Shown here: positions 42,494 to 51,577 of the stretch, one piece after another
How positions within the stretch are numbered: the stretch's first letter is position 1
How the letters are laid out: each line of letters opens with the position of its first letter
From: Chitinophagaceae bacterium
GTDB lineage: Bacteria; Bacteroidota; Bacteroidia; Chitinophagales; Chitinophagaceae
DNA: 64,000 nucleotides
Direction: 5' to 3'
Assembly (NCBI GenBank): GCA_016699815.1
Contig: CP065012.1
Span: 124,001-188,000 of the forward strand
Position numbers and translations under genes: made by a program
The notes under the pieces: model-generated
Database searches by the model: none
Told to the model about the DNA's origin: nothing
Seen by the model: the letters and a program-made list of their open reading frames with translations, nothing else

Positions 42494-45028
42494 TTATGCT
42501 TCCGATTTTTTTTCTTTTTTCTTTGGCTCTTCGTTGTGTTTAAACTTTAGTTTTTGCGCTTCTTTATCCAGGTCGGCAATTACTATATCGCCGGCTTTAA
42601 TCTGCATATTCAATATTTCTTCTGCCAGTGCATCTTCAAGATATTTTTGAATAGCCCGGTGCAGCGGCCTTGCACCAAACTGGCTGTCGTATCCTTTATC
42701 GGCAATAAAATTTTTGGCATCTTCGGTTAATTCCAGGCTAAAGCCCAGGTTATTGAGCCTGTGCATTACACCTTTCATTAAAATATCAATTATCTCAAAA
42801 ATATTTTCTTTAGTGAGTGTATTGAAAATTACTACATCATCAATGCGGTTTAAAAACTCGGGGCTGAAAGTGCGTTTCAAAGCTTTTTCAATTACGGCTT
42901 TATTGTTTTCGTCAGATTGCTCCATCCTGCTTGCCGTAGCAAACCCTACGCCATCCCCAAAGTCTTTCAATTGCCTTGCGCCAATATTTGAGGTCATGAT
43001 GATTAAGGTATTTTTAAAATCTACCTTACGGCCCAATCCGTCGGTAAGCTGTCCATCGTCGAGTACCTGTAATAAAATATTAAAAATATCGGGGTGTGCT
43101 TTTTCAATTTCATCCAACAAAATTACGCTGTAAGGTTTGCGCCTTACCCTTTCGGTAAGTTGTCCGCCTTCTTCATAACCTACATAGCCCGGAGGAGCAC
43201 CAATGAGGCGGCTTACGGTAAATTTTTCCATGTACTCACTCATGTCAATGCGAATGAGTGCATCTTCGCTGTCGAACATATAGCGTGCCAGGGAGCGTGC
43301 AAGTTCTGTTTTACCTACGCCTGTTGGCCCAAGAAATATAAAAGAGCCAATAGGTTTTTTAGGGTCTTTTAACCCTACCCGGTTGCGTTGAATGGCTTTT
43401 ACTACTTTGCTTATGGCATCATCCTGGCCAATTACTGCGCCTTTTAATTCTTCGTTCATGCGGCGCAGTTTTTCCGTTTCGGCCTGAACCATACGCTGAA
43501 CGGGTATTCCCGTCATCATATTCACCACTTCGGCAATATCTTCTTCTTCTATGGGAAAGCGTTTATTTTTACTTTCTTCTTCCCAGTCTAATTTTGCTTT
43601 TTCGAGGTCTTCCTGTAATTTTTTTTCTGAGTCCCTTAGTGAAGCCGCTTCTTCAAATTTTTGGCTCTTCACCACTTTGTTTTTTTCCAGCTTTATGTCT
43701 TCAATTTTCTTTTCTAATTCCAGGATAGACTCTGGCACTTTAATGTTTTTTATGTGCTTTCTTGCGCCTACTTCATCCAGTACATCAATGGCTTTGTCTG
43801 GCAGCAGGCGGTCGGTCATATACCTGTCGCTGAGTTTTACACAGGCATCTATGGCCATTTGGCTGTAAGTCACATTGTGGTAATCTTCATATTTGCTTTT
43901 AATGTTGTTAAGTATTTGTATGGTTTCTTCTACCGAAGGTTGCTCTACCAGCACTTTTTGAAAACGTCGGTCCAGGGCTCCGTCTTTTTCAATATGCATC
44001 CGGTACTCATCCAAAGTGCTTGCGCCAATGCATTGCAGTTCGCCACGTGCAAGCGCCGGTTTAAAAATATTAGAAGCATCTAATGATCCGCTGGCGCCAC
44101 CTGCTCCTACAATGGTGTGTATTTCATCTATAAACAAAATTACGTCCCGGTTTTTTTCCAGTTCATTCATAATGGCCTTCATTCTTTCTTCAAACTGGCC
44201 ACGGTATTTTGTACCTGCAACTAAAGCTGCCAGGTCCAGGCTTACCACTCTTTTATCAAACAATACACGGGAAACTTTTCTTTGCACAATGCGTAAGGCT
44301 AAACCTTCAACAATGGCGGTTTTGCCCACGCCAGGTTCACCAATTAAAATAGGGTTGTTTTTTTTGCGGCGGCTGAGTATTTGAGAAACCCTTTCTATTT
44401 CATTTTCCCTTCCTACAATTGGATCGAGGGCCTGCTGCTCGGCAAGCCGGGTAATATCTCTGCCAAAATTATCCAGTACAGGCGTTTTTGTTTTGGGTTG
44501 GTTGGCCGATGATTTTTGGGAGCGTTGCTGACCATATCTCCTTTCTTCACTAAACTCATCTTCTTCATTGTACTCTGCCTGTGGTTCGCTGCCTGCCTGA
44601 AAATTTAATTCACTTTTAAATGTATCATAATCCACTTCAAACTGGTTGAGCAGTTGGGTGGCAACATTTTCTTTATTTTTTAAAATGGAAAGCACCAGGT
44701 GCTCGCTTTCGGCATACTGGCTCTTGAGGGATTTAGCCTCGAGGTAACTGATACGCAAAACCTTTTCGGCCTGCTTGGTTAATGGCAGTGAATTGATATT
44801 GGCAATATTTTTTCCTGATTTATCTTTTACAGCCATTTCAATTTCTTTGCGTAGTTCGGCTATATCTACATGCAATGCCTTTAATAATTTTATAGCGGTA
44901 TTATCATTATCCCTTATTAAACCAAGAACGATATGCTCTGTTCCTATAAAATCATTACCCAACCGCAAAGCTTCTTCCCTGCTGTAAGAAATGATTTCTT
45001 TTACCTGGGCTGAAAAGTTATTATCCAT
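42494..45028 (-). CDS. clpC: ATP-dependent Clp protease ATP-binding subunit ClpC
   Basis: An 844-aa Hsp100 unfoldase that feeds substrates to ClpP. Two Clp_N repeats (1-145), a linker rich in Glu/Arg, AAA1 with Walker A GEPGVGKT and Walker B ILFIDEIH, a UVR-type coiled coil (IEDIKLEKNKVVKSQKFEEAASLRDSE), then AAA2 with GPTGVGKT and LLDEIEKAHPD, and a C-terminal ClpB_D2-small domain. The UVR motif and the absence of the long ClpB M-domain identify ClpC. Monocistronic, with a clear terminator. Confidence 0.96.
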   Translation of the reverse strand: MDNNFSAQVKEIISYSREEALRLGNDFIGTEHIVLGLIRDNDNTAIKLLKALHVDIAELRKEIEMAVKDKSGKNIANINSLPLTKQAEKVLRISYLEAKSLKSQYAESEHLVLSILKNKENVATQLLNQFEVDYDTFKSELNFQAGSEPQAEYNEEDEFSEERRYGQQRSQKSSANQPKTKTPVLDNFGRDITRLAEQQALDPIVGRENEIERVSQILSRRKKNNPILIGEPGVGKTAIVEGLALRIVQRKVSRVLFDKRVVSLDLAALVAGTKYRGQFEERMKAIMNELEKNRDVILFIDEIHTIVGAGGASGSLDASNIFKPALARGELQCIGASTLDEYRMHIEKDGALDRRFQKVLVEQPSVEETIQILNNIKSKYEDYHNVTYSQMAIDACVKLSDRYMTDRLLPDKAIDVLDEVGARKHIKNIKVPESILELEKKIEDIKLEKNKVVKSQKFEEAASLRDSEKKLQEDLEKAKLDWEEESKNKRFPIEEEDIAEVVNMMTGIPVQRMVQAETEKLRRMNEELKGAVIGQDDAISKVVKAIQRNRVGLKDPKKPIGSFIFLGPTGVGKTELARSLARYMFDSEDALIRIDMSEYMEKFTVSRLIGAPPGYVGYEEGGQLTERVRRKPYSVILLDEIEKAHPDIFNILLQVLDDGQLTDGLGRKVDFKNTLIIMTSNIGARQLKDFGDGVGFATASRMEQSDENNKAVIEKALKRTFSPEFLNRIDDVVIFNTLTKENIFEIIDILMKGVMHRLNNLGFSLELTEDAKNFIADKGYDSQFGARPLHRAIQKYLEDALAEEILNMQIKAGDIVIADLDKEAQKLKFKHNEEPKKKEKKSEA

Positions 45029-45216
45029 TTGATTTATTTAACGATACAATAATAATAAATATTTATAGCGTTGCCCTTTAAATAATATGTAAATGTTGAT
45101 ATGTTGAAAAAATTGGGATGCCTGCTTTTTACTAAAAAAGTTAACTGGCATACACAAACTATTAGCACACATTCAATATTTAACTTATCTTAGGCCGTTC
45201 ACGCATATCTTAAGTA

Positions 45217-45603
45217 ATGAATGTCAAAATAGATACCAAAGAAAAATTTACCGTAATTGGCCTAAATGAGCCCGATATTTCTGCTAATATGACAGCGGAA
45301 ATGGGTAATTTATTGTCTTCTTTCATAAAAAAAACAATTCCGCACCTTGTTTTAAACATGTCACAGGTGAAAAATATCAGCGATGATGCGGCTTACAGCA
45401 TTGCTACTATTCAGCATGAATTTTATGAAAAGAATTTTTCTTTTGTGATTTGTGCATTGACAGAACTTGTAGAAGCGGTATTTGAGCGGCTGGAGCTTAT
45501 GGAAGTGATAAATGTAACGCCAACCGAAAGCGAAGCCTGGGATATTGTACAAATGGAAGAAATTGAAAGAGAATTGCTTGGGGGATTTGATGAGGAGGAA
45601 TAA
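45217..45603 (+). CDS. STAS-domain protein without the phospho-acceptor serine
   Basis: A 128-aa STAS-fold (anti-anti-sigma-factor-like) protein. The strand-helix order and LVLNMSQVKNISDDAAYSI match the STAS core, but the Ser/Thr that anti-sigma kinases phosphorylate is replaced by Asp (SDDAA). The C-terminus is acidic (GGFDEEE). This suggests a constitutively non-phosphorylatable form or a role unrelated to sigma-factor control. It lies 85 bp upstream of the RNase Z gene on the same strand, a pairing seen in other Bacteroidota as far as I recall. Confidence 0.85.
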   Translation: MNVKIDTKEKFTVIGLNEPDISANMTAEMGNLLSSFIKKTIPHLVLNMSQVKNISDDAAYSIATIQHEFYEKNFSFVICALTELVEAVFERLELMEVINVTPTESEAWDIVQMEEIERELLGGFDEEE

Positions 45604-45688
45604 TGCAGCAATTTTTGATTATTAACGGTCTTAAGCAATAGCCCGGCATAAGTAAACGTAAATGCTTTAATAAAAAAATATTTTACCC

Positions 45689-46591
45689 TTGCTTGCTTTA
45701 ACCATACTTGGAAATAATTCTGCCCTGCCTGCAAACGGGCGGAACCCTACTGCACAGGTTTTGCAAACCCAATCGGAAGCATACCTTGTGGATTGTGGGG
45801 AAGGTACTCAGCAACAGATGGTGAAATACAAAATCCGCACTTCAAAACTTGCCCATATTTTTATTTCGCACCTGCATGGCGACCATTATTTTGGATTAAT
45901 TGGACTGCTTACCAGTATGGGTTTGCTTGGCCGTACTTCAGCGATACATTTGTATGCAGCACCTGCTTTGCAAAAAATCATTCATTTGCAACTGGATGCT
46001 GCTGATACGCAATTGCCCTACCCGCTTTATTTTCACCCTATTTTAGAAGAGGGCATTATTTGTAACGATGGAAAAATTACGGTGCAAAGTTTTGCCGTAA
46101 ACCACCGCATTGCCTGCTGGGGCTTTTTGTTTAAAGAAATTAAAAACCCCAGAAAAATTGATCCGGAAAGGGTAAAATCTTTTGAGGTTCCTGCAGCTTA
46201 TTACGAGCAATTGCAAAAAGGCCATGATTATAAAACAAAAAAAGGCGATATTATTTTAAATGACCAACTTACCATTGCGGCAACTGCTGCTAAGTCATAC
46301 GCTTTTTGTGCTGATACAAAATTTAACCCTGCAATTGCCGAAAAAGTAAAATCGGTGGACCTGCTTTACCATGAAGCAACTTATTTAAAAGATTTGGAGC
46401 AAAGGGCCGAAGCACGGTACCACTCCACTGCAGAGCAGGCTGCTACAATTGCTAAACTCGCCAATGCAAAAAAATTATTGATTGGCCATTTCTCCTCCAA
46501 GTATGAAACTTTAACCGGTTTTTTAGAAGAAGCCAAAGAAGTATTTGAAAATACTGAAATTGCCCGTGAAGGCGTGTGCTTCAAAATTTAA
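45689..46591 (+). CDS. rnz: Ribonuclease Z
   Basis: A metallo-beta-lactamase-fold endonuclease that trims tRNA 3' ends, 300 aa. Zinc-binding HLHGDH and the C-terminal metal His residues (CADTKFN and GHFSSKYE) are present, and the N-terminus LTILGNNSALPANGRNPTAQ is typical. No ATG lies between the upstream stop and this conserved start, so TTG 45689 is proposed. Its stop overlaps that of the convergent esterase (TTAA). Confidence 0.93.
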   Translation: MLALTILGNNSALPANGRNPTAQVLQTQSEAYLVDCGEGTQQQMVKYKIRTSKLAHIFISHLHGDHYFGLIGLLTSMGLLGRTSAIHLYAAPALQKIIHLQLDAADTQLPYPLYFHPILEEGIICNDGKITVQSFAVNHRIACWGFLFKEIKNPRKIDPERVKSFEVPAAYYEQLQKGHDYKTKKGDIILNDQLTIAATAAKSYAFCADTKFNPAIAEKVKSVDLLYHEATYLKDLEQRAEARYHSTAEQAATIAKLANAKKLLIGHFSSKYETLTGFLEEAKEVFENTEIAREGVCFKI

Positions 46592-47748
46592 TTTAGAGAA
46601 ATCACCTGGTTGGTCCAGTCGGCAATAATCCATTTATAAAAGTAAGGGAACCATTTTCTCCAGGTTGGTTCATTATGTTGTCCCTCAGGGTCGGTTACGG
46701 TGAGTATTAATGATTTTGAACTTTTGCCAAGCTCAGTAACAATATTAAACATGTCGGGAATAGCTTCTTCCGATTCTTTTCCACCCATATAAAAAAAATA
46801 TTTGCCCGAAAGTGAAGGGGCAACTGCCTGGGTTAAACTGTCCATTTGCGGCGCTATCCAAAACGATGGAGAAAAAACACCTGCCTTCCCAAAAACAGAT
46901 GGATATTTTGCAACGGCATAATAGGAAATCAATCCGCCCATTGAACTGCCGGCAATAATAGTATTTTCTTTTTGGGAAAGGGTTTTGTAATGTTTGTCAA
47001 TATAAGGCTTTAGGTTGTTTACAATAAATTGCAAATAATTATCGCCTTCCCCTTTTCCAAACCTATCCGTGTTGTAAGGGTTGTATTCATTAATGCGGTT
47101 TGGGCCATTGTTAATGCCCACAACAATACATGCCGGGGCTCCTGTTTTAATTAATGAATCGAGGGCTTCATCTACGCCCCACTCACCAAAATTTCCCGTG
47201 TATTCATCAAATAAATTTTGGCCGTCGTGCATATATAAAACCGGGTAACGCTTATTATTGTTTTCATAATCACGGGGCAGGTAAACCCATATTTTTCTTT
47301 TGCTGTTTAATTGCGGTATATTAAATGCAGTATCCATAATGGTTACATGATTGCTTGCTGTATGTTTTTTGGGCAATACTTCAAATTCGTTTTTCCATGC
47401 AACTATAGTAAAAAAAATGCTGGTATCATTTAATAATTTCATGCTGTTGTTTGCAGCATCTTTTCCGCTTTTAGTTACCTGCACATTATCCCAGGAGCCA
47501 AGGGTAAATTTAAATTCGTATTGGTCAGTGGGTAATGATAATATTATTTCCCAAACATTTTTATCCTGTTGAAAAGCCATAGCTGTTTTACCCGGATTCC
47601 AACCATTAAAGTTCCCTGCAACATAAACTGTGTCGTTTAGGTGCGTAGCAGAAAGGTTTTGTACTACCAGTTTTAAATTATGCTGTGCATTTGCCTGGTA
47701 AAAGAAAAAAATAATGAAAAGAGAATAAATATTTTTTATTGAGAGCAT
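46588..47748 (-). CDS. Exported esterase with N-terminal glycogen-binding-like domain
   Basis: A 386-aa secreted protein. Signal peptide to about residue 21. Residues 25-110 resemble an AMPK/CBM48-type starch-binding Ig-fold (VYVAGNFNGWNPG, then YEFKFTLGSWDNV). Residues about 140-380 are an alpha/beta-hydrolase of the esterase D / enterochelin-esterase type: RKIWVYLPRDY, VLYMHDGQNLFDE, nucleophile in GSSMGG, and a C-terminal His in EGQHNEPTW. The substrate is unknown. Start overlaps the stop of dapA (TAATG), so translational coupling is likely. Confidence 0.88.
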   Translation of the reverse strand: MLSIKNIYSLFIIFFFYQANAQHNLKLVVQNLSATHLNDTVYVAGNFNGWNPGKTAMAFQQDKNVWEIILSLPTDQYEFKFTLGSWDNVQVTKSGKDAANNSMKLLNDTSIFFTIVAWKNEFEVLPKKHTASNHVTIMDTAFNIPQLNSKRKIWVYLPRDYENNNKRYPVLYMHDGQNLFDEYTGNFGEWGVDEALDSLIKTGAPACIVVGINNGPNRINEYNPYNTDRFGKGEGDNYLQFIVNNLKPYIDKHYKTLSQKENTIIAGSSMGGLISYYAVAKYPSVFGKAGVFSPSFWIAPQMDSLTQAVAPSLSGKYFFYMGGKESEEAIPDMFNIVTELGKSSKSLILTVTDPEGQHNEPTWRKWFPYFYKWIIADWTNQVISLN

Positions 47749-48638
47749 TATACCGGGTTTTTTTGTAGGTATTTTTTTACCTGCTGGTGAAGTGTGCCGT
47801 TTAATGGTACATTGGGCAGTCGCAGCGTATTTTGCATAATGCCCATTTCAGCCAAAAATGCTTTTACCCCGGCCGGGTTATTTTCTGCAAACATTAAATG
47901 AAAGGCATCAATAAGTGTATCATTTATTTTTTTTGCCGAAGCAAAATTTCCGGATAGGCATAACCTTACCATATCGCTAAATTGCTTTGGAAAACTATTT
48001 GCAGCTACACTTATTACGCCATCCATACCACAGGCTAATTGGGGTAAAGCCAGGGCATCATCACCGCTTACTACCAGAAATTGAGGAGGTGCATCTTTTA
48101 ATATGGCCATACATTGTACCATATCTCCGCTGGCTTCTTTAATACCGGCAATATTGTGTACTTCGGTAGCAAGCCTTAATGTTGTAGCTGCTTCCATATT
48201 TCTGCCGGTGCGGGAAGGAACATTATATAAGATAACCGGCTTGGGGCTTTTTTCTGCAATGGCACGATAGTGCTGAAAAATACCTTCCTGGGATGGTTTA
48301 TTGTAAAATGGGCTTGCACTAAGTATTGCCGTTGCATCTTTTAAAGGTAGTATGGCCAGTTGCTCCACTACTTCATGTGTATTATTTCCCCCAATGCCTA
48401 CTATCACAGGTACACGGCTGTTAACATGCGCATAAGTGGCCTGTATAATATCTATTTTTTCTTTTGTGGTTAATACCGGGGTTTCTCCTGTTGTGCCAAG
48501 AGTTACAATATATTCAACATTATTTCCAATAATATAATCCAGCAACTTACCCAGGGCATCATAATCTACTGCACCGTTTTTTGCAAATGGCGTAACAACT
48601 GCTACGCCTGTTCCTTTTAAAATATTACGCAAACTCAT
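47748..48638 (-). CDS. dapA: 4-hydroxy-tetrahydrodipicolinate synthase
   Basis: Lysine/diaminopimelate pathway aldolase, 296 aa. Schiff-base lysine is K167 in GIKEASGD, Tyr138 in YNVPSRTG supplies the catalytic triad, and GTTGETP binds pyruvate. The order fits an operon with the esterase, whose start overlaps it. Confidence 0.95.
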   Translation of the reverse strand: MSLRNILKGTGVAVVTPFAKNGAVDYDALGKLLDYIIGNNVEYIVTLGTTGETPVLTTKEKIDIIQATYAHVNSRVPVIVGIGGNNTHEVVEQLAILPLKDATAILSASPFYNKPSQEGIFQHYRAIAEKSPKPVILYNVPSRTGRNMEAATTLRLATEVHNIAGIKEASGDMVQCMAILKDAPPQFLVVSGDDALALPQLACGMDGVISVAANSFPKQFSDMVRLCLSGNFASAKKINDTLIDAFHLMFAENNPAGVKAFLAEMGIMQNTLRLPNVPLNGTLHQQVKKYLQKNPV

Positions 48639-48748
48639 GGTAATTTTTATGCTAAGGTATTAAATACACTAAAAAAAATGGCTGCTGTAAAAAAACTTTA
48701 TTCTTTTCTCCGGTATATAGATAAGCTATCCTGTTTTATATCTGTGCA

Positions 48749-50029
48749 CTATTCAAGCACAAAGCCATCGGGCACTACGGCATGTTTTTTTATTACCACA
48801 ATGCCGTCTTTTACTGCATAAATTGCATGATCATTATCGGCCAAATGGTTGCCACCTTTTATTATTACATTATTGCCAATGCGGCATCCTTTATCTACAA
48901 TTACATTTTTCAAATGGCAGTTATCACCAATACCTACGGGTGGTATTTTGTTTTTAAAATTATGGGCAATTTCTTCCAGGGTTTCATAAAAATCGCTACC
49001 CATTAAATAGCAGCCTTCAATAATGGTGCCAGTGCCAATACGGCTGCGGATGCCAATTACAGAGTTTGAAATTTTTTCTGCTTTTATGATAGAGCCTTCT
49101 GCCAGCAAGGTATTGTTTAAATTGGAGCCGCTAATTTTTGCCGGGGGCAACATCCTGGCACGGCTGTACACCATTTTATTATTGTCAAATAAATTAAATG
49201 GAGGAATATCCTGGGTGAGTGCAAGGTTGGCTTCAAAGAAGGAATAAATATTCCCAATATCTGTCCAATAGCCATCGTATTGGTAACTAATTACTTTATG
49301 CTTATGAATTGATTGTGGAATAATTTCTTTACCAAAATCTTTTGCTTCTTTATATTCATTTTGTAACTCGTCAAACAACAGGCTGCGGTTAAATACGTAA
49401 ATACCCATTGAGGCCAGGTAGTTTCTGCCCTGGGTTTGCATTTCGGGGCCGGTATCGCTTTCCCATTGTGGCAAGATTTCTTTTGCCGGTTTTTCAATAA
49501 AAGAAGTAATAACTTTTGTTTCGTTTGTTTTTAAAATGCCAAATTCAGGCGCTTCCCTTTCGCCAACAGGGATAGTTGCAATGGTGAGGTCGGCTTTTTG
49601 GTGGATATGGTTGTCAATAATATCGGCAAAATCCATTTGATAAAGCTGGTCGCCGCTTAGAATAAGTACATAATCAAAATCGGTATTGCGAATGTGTTTT
49701 AAACTTTGGCGTACGGCATCTGCAGTACCCTGAAACCATTCCCTGCTTTCGGGTGTTTGCTCCGCAGCCAGTATATCTACAAACCCGCTGCTGAAACCAC
49801 TAAACTGGTAGGTGTTCTTAATATGTTTATTTAATGACGCCGAATTATATTGCGTAAGAACAAACATGCGGTTGATATTGCTGTTGATGCAATTGCTAAT
49901 GGGTATATCAACCAGCCGGTATTTTCCGGCAATTGGTACAGCCGGTTTGCTTCGGGTAACTGTAAGTGGATACAACCTTGTACCGGCGCCGCCTCCTAAA
50001 ATTACTGCTACAACTTTATTGCCTATCAT
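48749..50029 (-). CDS. glgC: Glucose-1-phosphate adenylyltransferase
   Basis: ADP-glucose pyrophosphorylase of 426 aa for glycogen synthesis. N-terminal nucleotidyltransferase with ILGGGAGTRLYPLT and KPAVPIAGKYRLVDIPISNC, LSGDQLYQMD in the middle, FGILKTN, and SFIEKP; the C-terminal left-handed beta helix includes GTIIEGCYLMGSDFYET. It lies 9 bp downstream of glgA. Confidence 0.96.
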   Translation of the reverse strand: MIGNKVVAVILGGGAGTRLYPLTVTRSKPAVPIAGKYRLVDIPISNCINSNINRMFVLTQYNSASLNKHIKNTYQFSGFSSGFVDILAAEQTPESREWFQGTADAVRQSLKHIRNTDFDYVLILSGDQLYQMDFADIIDNHIHQKADLTIATIPVGEREAPEFGILKTNETKVITSFIEKPAKEILPQWESDTGPEMQTQGRNYLASMGIYVFNRSLLFDELQNEYKEAKDFGKEIIPQSIHKHKVISYQYDGYWTDIGNIYSFFEANLALTQDIPPFNLFDNNKMVYSRARMLPPAKISGSNLNNTLLAEGSIIKAEKISNSVIGIRSRIGTGTIIEGCYLMGSDFYETLEEIAHNFKNKIPPVGIGDNCHLKNVIVDKGCRIGNNVIIKGGNHLADNDHAIYAVKDGIVVIKKHAVVPDGFVLE

Positions 50030-50038
50030 AAATTTATT

Positions 50039-51454
50039 TTATTGTATGGATGTATAGAGATCAATATATTTTTTTGCACTTTGTTCCCAGCTATTGTTCA
50101 CCTTCATCATGGTTTCCCTAAGAGTATTGAGTTGCTTTTGATTGTTGTAAAGTTTTAATGCCCTTTGCATAGCTTGGGTAATATCCTTTACCGATGCCTG
50201 TATAAAGGTAATACCATATCCGCCTTCATTACCAAAATCTGGAACGGTATCTTTTAACCCACCCGTTTTTCTTACCAATGGCATGGTGCCATACCGCATT
50301 GCATAAAGTTGGTTGAGACCACAGGGTTCTACCCTGCTTGGCATCAATAAAAAATCAGCGCCGGCATACATCTGGTGGCTCAATTTTTCGTTGTAAGAAA
50401 TTTGGGTATTGTAATACCCTACCCATTTATTGTTGAGGCTGTACAATGCATGTTCTACCGAAGGTTCGCCACTACCTAAAATGAGTATATTAAAAACGGT
50501 ACCGTTTTCTTCAAAGGCACTGCTTATTGCAGGTGCCAGCAAATCTGCAGATTTTTCCCCTACAAGCCTGCCTATAAAAATGAATAAGGGAAGGTTGATA
50601 TCCATATCAAAATCATCGCACAATTTTTTCTTATTGAGTTGCTTACCTGCTTTAAAATCTTTTATTGAAAAATTGTCGAGAATATAAGAGTCGGTTTCGG
50701 GGTTCCAAACTACATAATCTATACCATTAATTATGCCGCTGCACTTTGCCCATTCCTGGTGAAACAATGGTTCCAGGCCATTAGCATTTTGCATGAGTTC
50801 TTCCATATAGCCCGGGCTTACAGTATTTACTTTATCGGCCGTTTTTAAGGCGCAGGCCAATGGGTTGATGGTATTGCCCCAGTCGAGCAATCCCCATTTC
50901 CAGGTATCCCAGGCTGGTATGTAATTGCCTTTTTCCCAACTCATCCAGCCCTGGTATTGGGCGTTATGTATGGTGAGAACCGTTGGAATGGAAGATAAAG
51001 CGGAAAACTGGAAACAATGCTTCATCATAAAGGGAATAAGTCCTGCATGATAATCATGCACATGCACTACATCGGGCTTATGGTTCCATTTATCCAGCCA
51101 CTCCAATACAGCAATTTGAAATGCGGTGAACCTTTCGGCATCATCATCATAACCATATACTTTCTCCCTGTCGAGCAAGCCGTTAACATCCACACAATAA
51201 AGATCAAAACCTGTTTTATTAAGCTTTTCTTTTATAATGGTAAACTCATTGCTGTATGATCCCATTTTAATAACGCCCTTATGTACCACTTCCCATTCAT
51301 TATCGTACAAAAATTTAGTACGGTACATGGGTACAACTACTTTGGCAATATGCCCAAGCTCCTGCTGGTATTTAGGTAAAGAGCCTACCACATCTGCCAG
51401 TCCGCCTACCTTGGCCATGGGGTAACATTCCGCACTTATATGTAATATTTCCAT
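50039..51454 (-). CDS. glgA: Glycogen synthase
   Basis: A GT5 glycosyltransferase of 471 aa using ADP-glucose. The N-terminal KVGGLADVVGSLPK motif binds ADP, HVHDYHAGL and TIHNAQYQG follow, and the C-terminal domain has IGRLVGEKSADLLAPA and the ADFLLMPSRVEPCGLNQLYAMRYG motif. AGGAG lies some 16 bp upstream of the start. First gene of the glgA-glgC unit. Confidence 0.96.
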   Translation of the reverse strand: MEILHISAECYPMAKVGGLADVVGSLPKYQQELGHIAKVVVPMYRTKFLYDNEWEVVHKGVIKMGSYSNEFTIIKEKLNKTGFDLYCVDVNGLLDREKVYGYDDDAERFTAFQIAVLEWLDKWNHKPDVVHVHDYHAGLIPFMMKHCFQFSALSSIPTVLTIHNAQYQGWMSWEKGNYIPAWDTWKWGLLDWGNTINPLACALKTADKVNTVSPGYMEELMQNANGLEPLFHQEWAKCSGIINGIDYVVWNPETDSYILDNFSIKDFKAGKQLNKKKLCDDFDMDINLPLFIFIGRLVGEKSADLLAPAISSAFEENGTVFNILILGSGEPSVEHALYSLNNKWVGYYNTQISYNEKLSHQMYAGADFLLMPSRVEPCGLNQLYAMRYGTMPLVRKTGGLKDTVPDFGNEGGYGITFIQASVKDITQAMQRALKLYNNQKQLNTLRETMMKVNNSWEQSAKKYIDLYTSIQ

Positions 51455-51577
51455 TGATTTTATTATTCTCCTACAAATTAGGGATCATTTCTTTTATAAA
51501 GCATGATAACGGTTAATTTTTTTTGTTTGTCATTAATTTTATATTTTCAGCCTTCTATTCACCTAAATACTTTTAGT

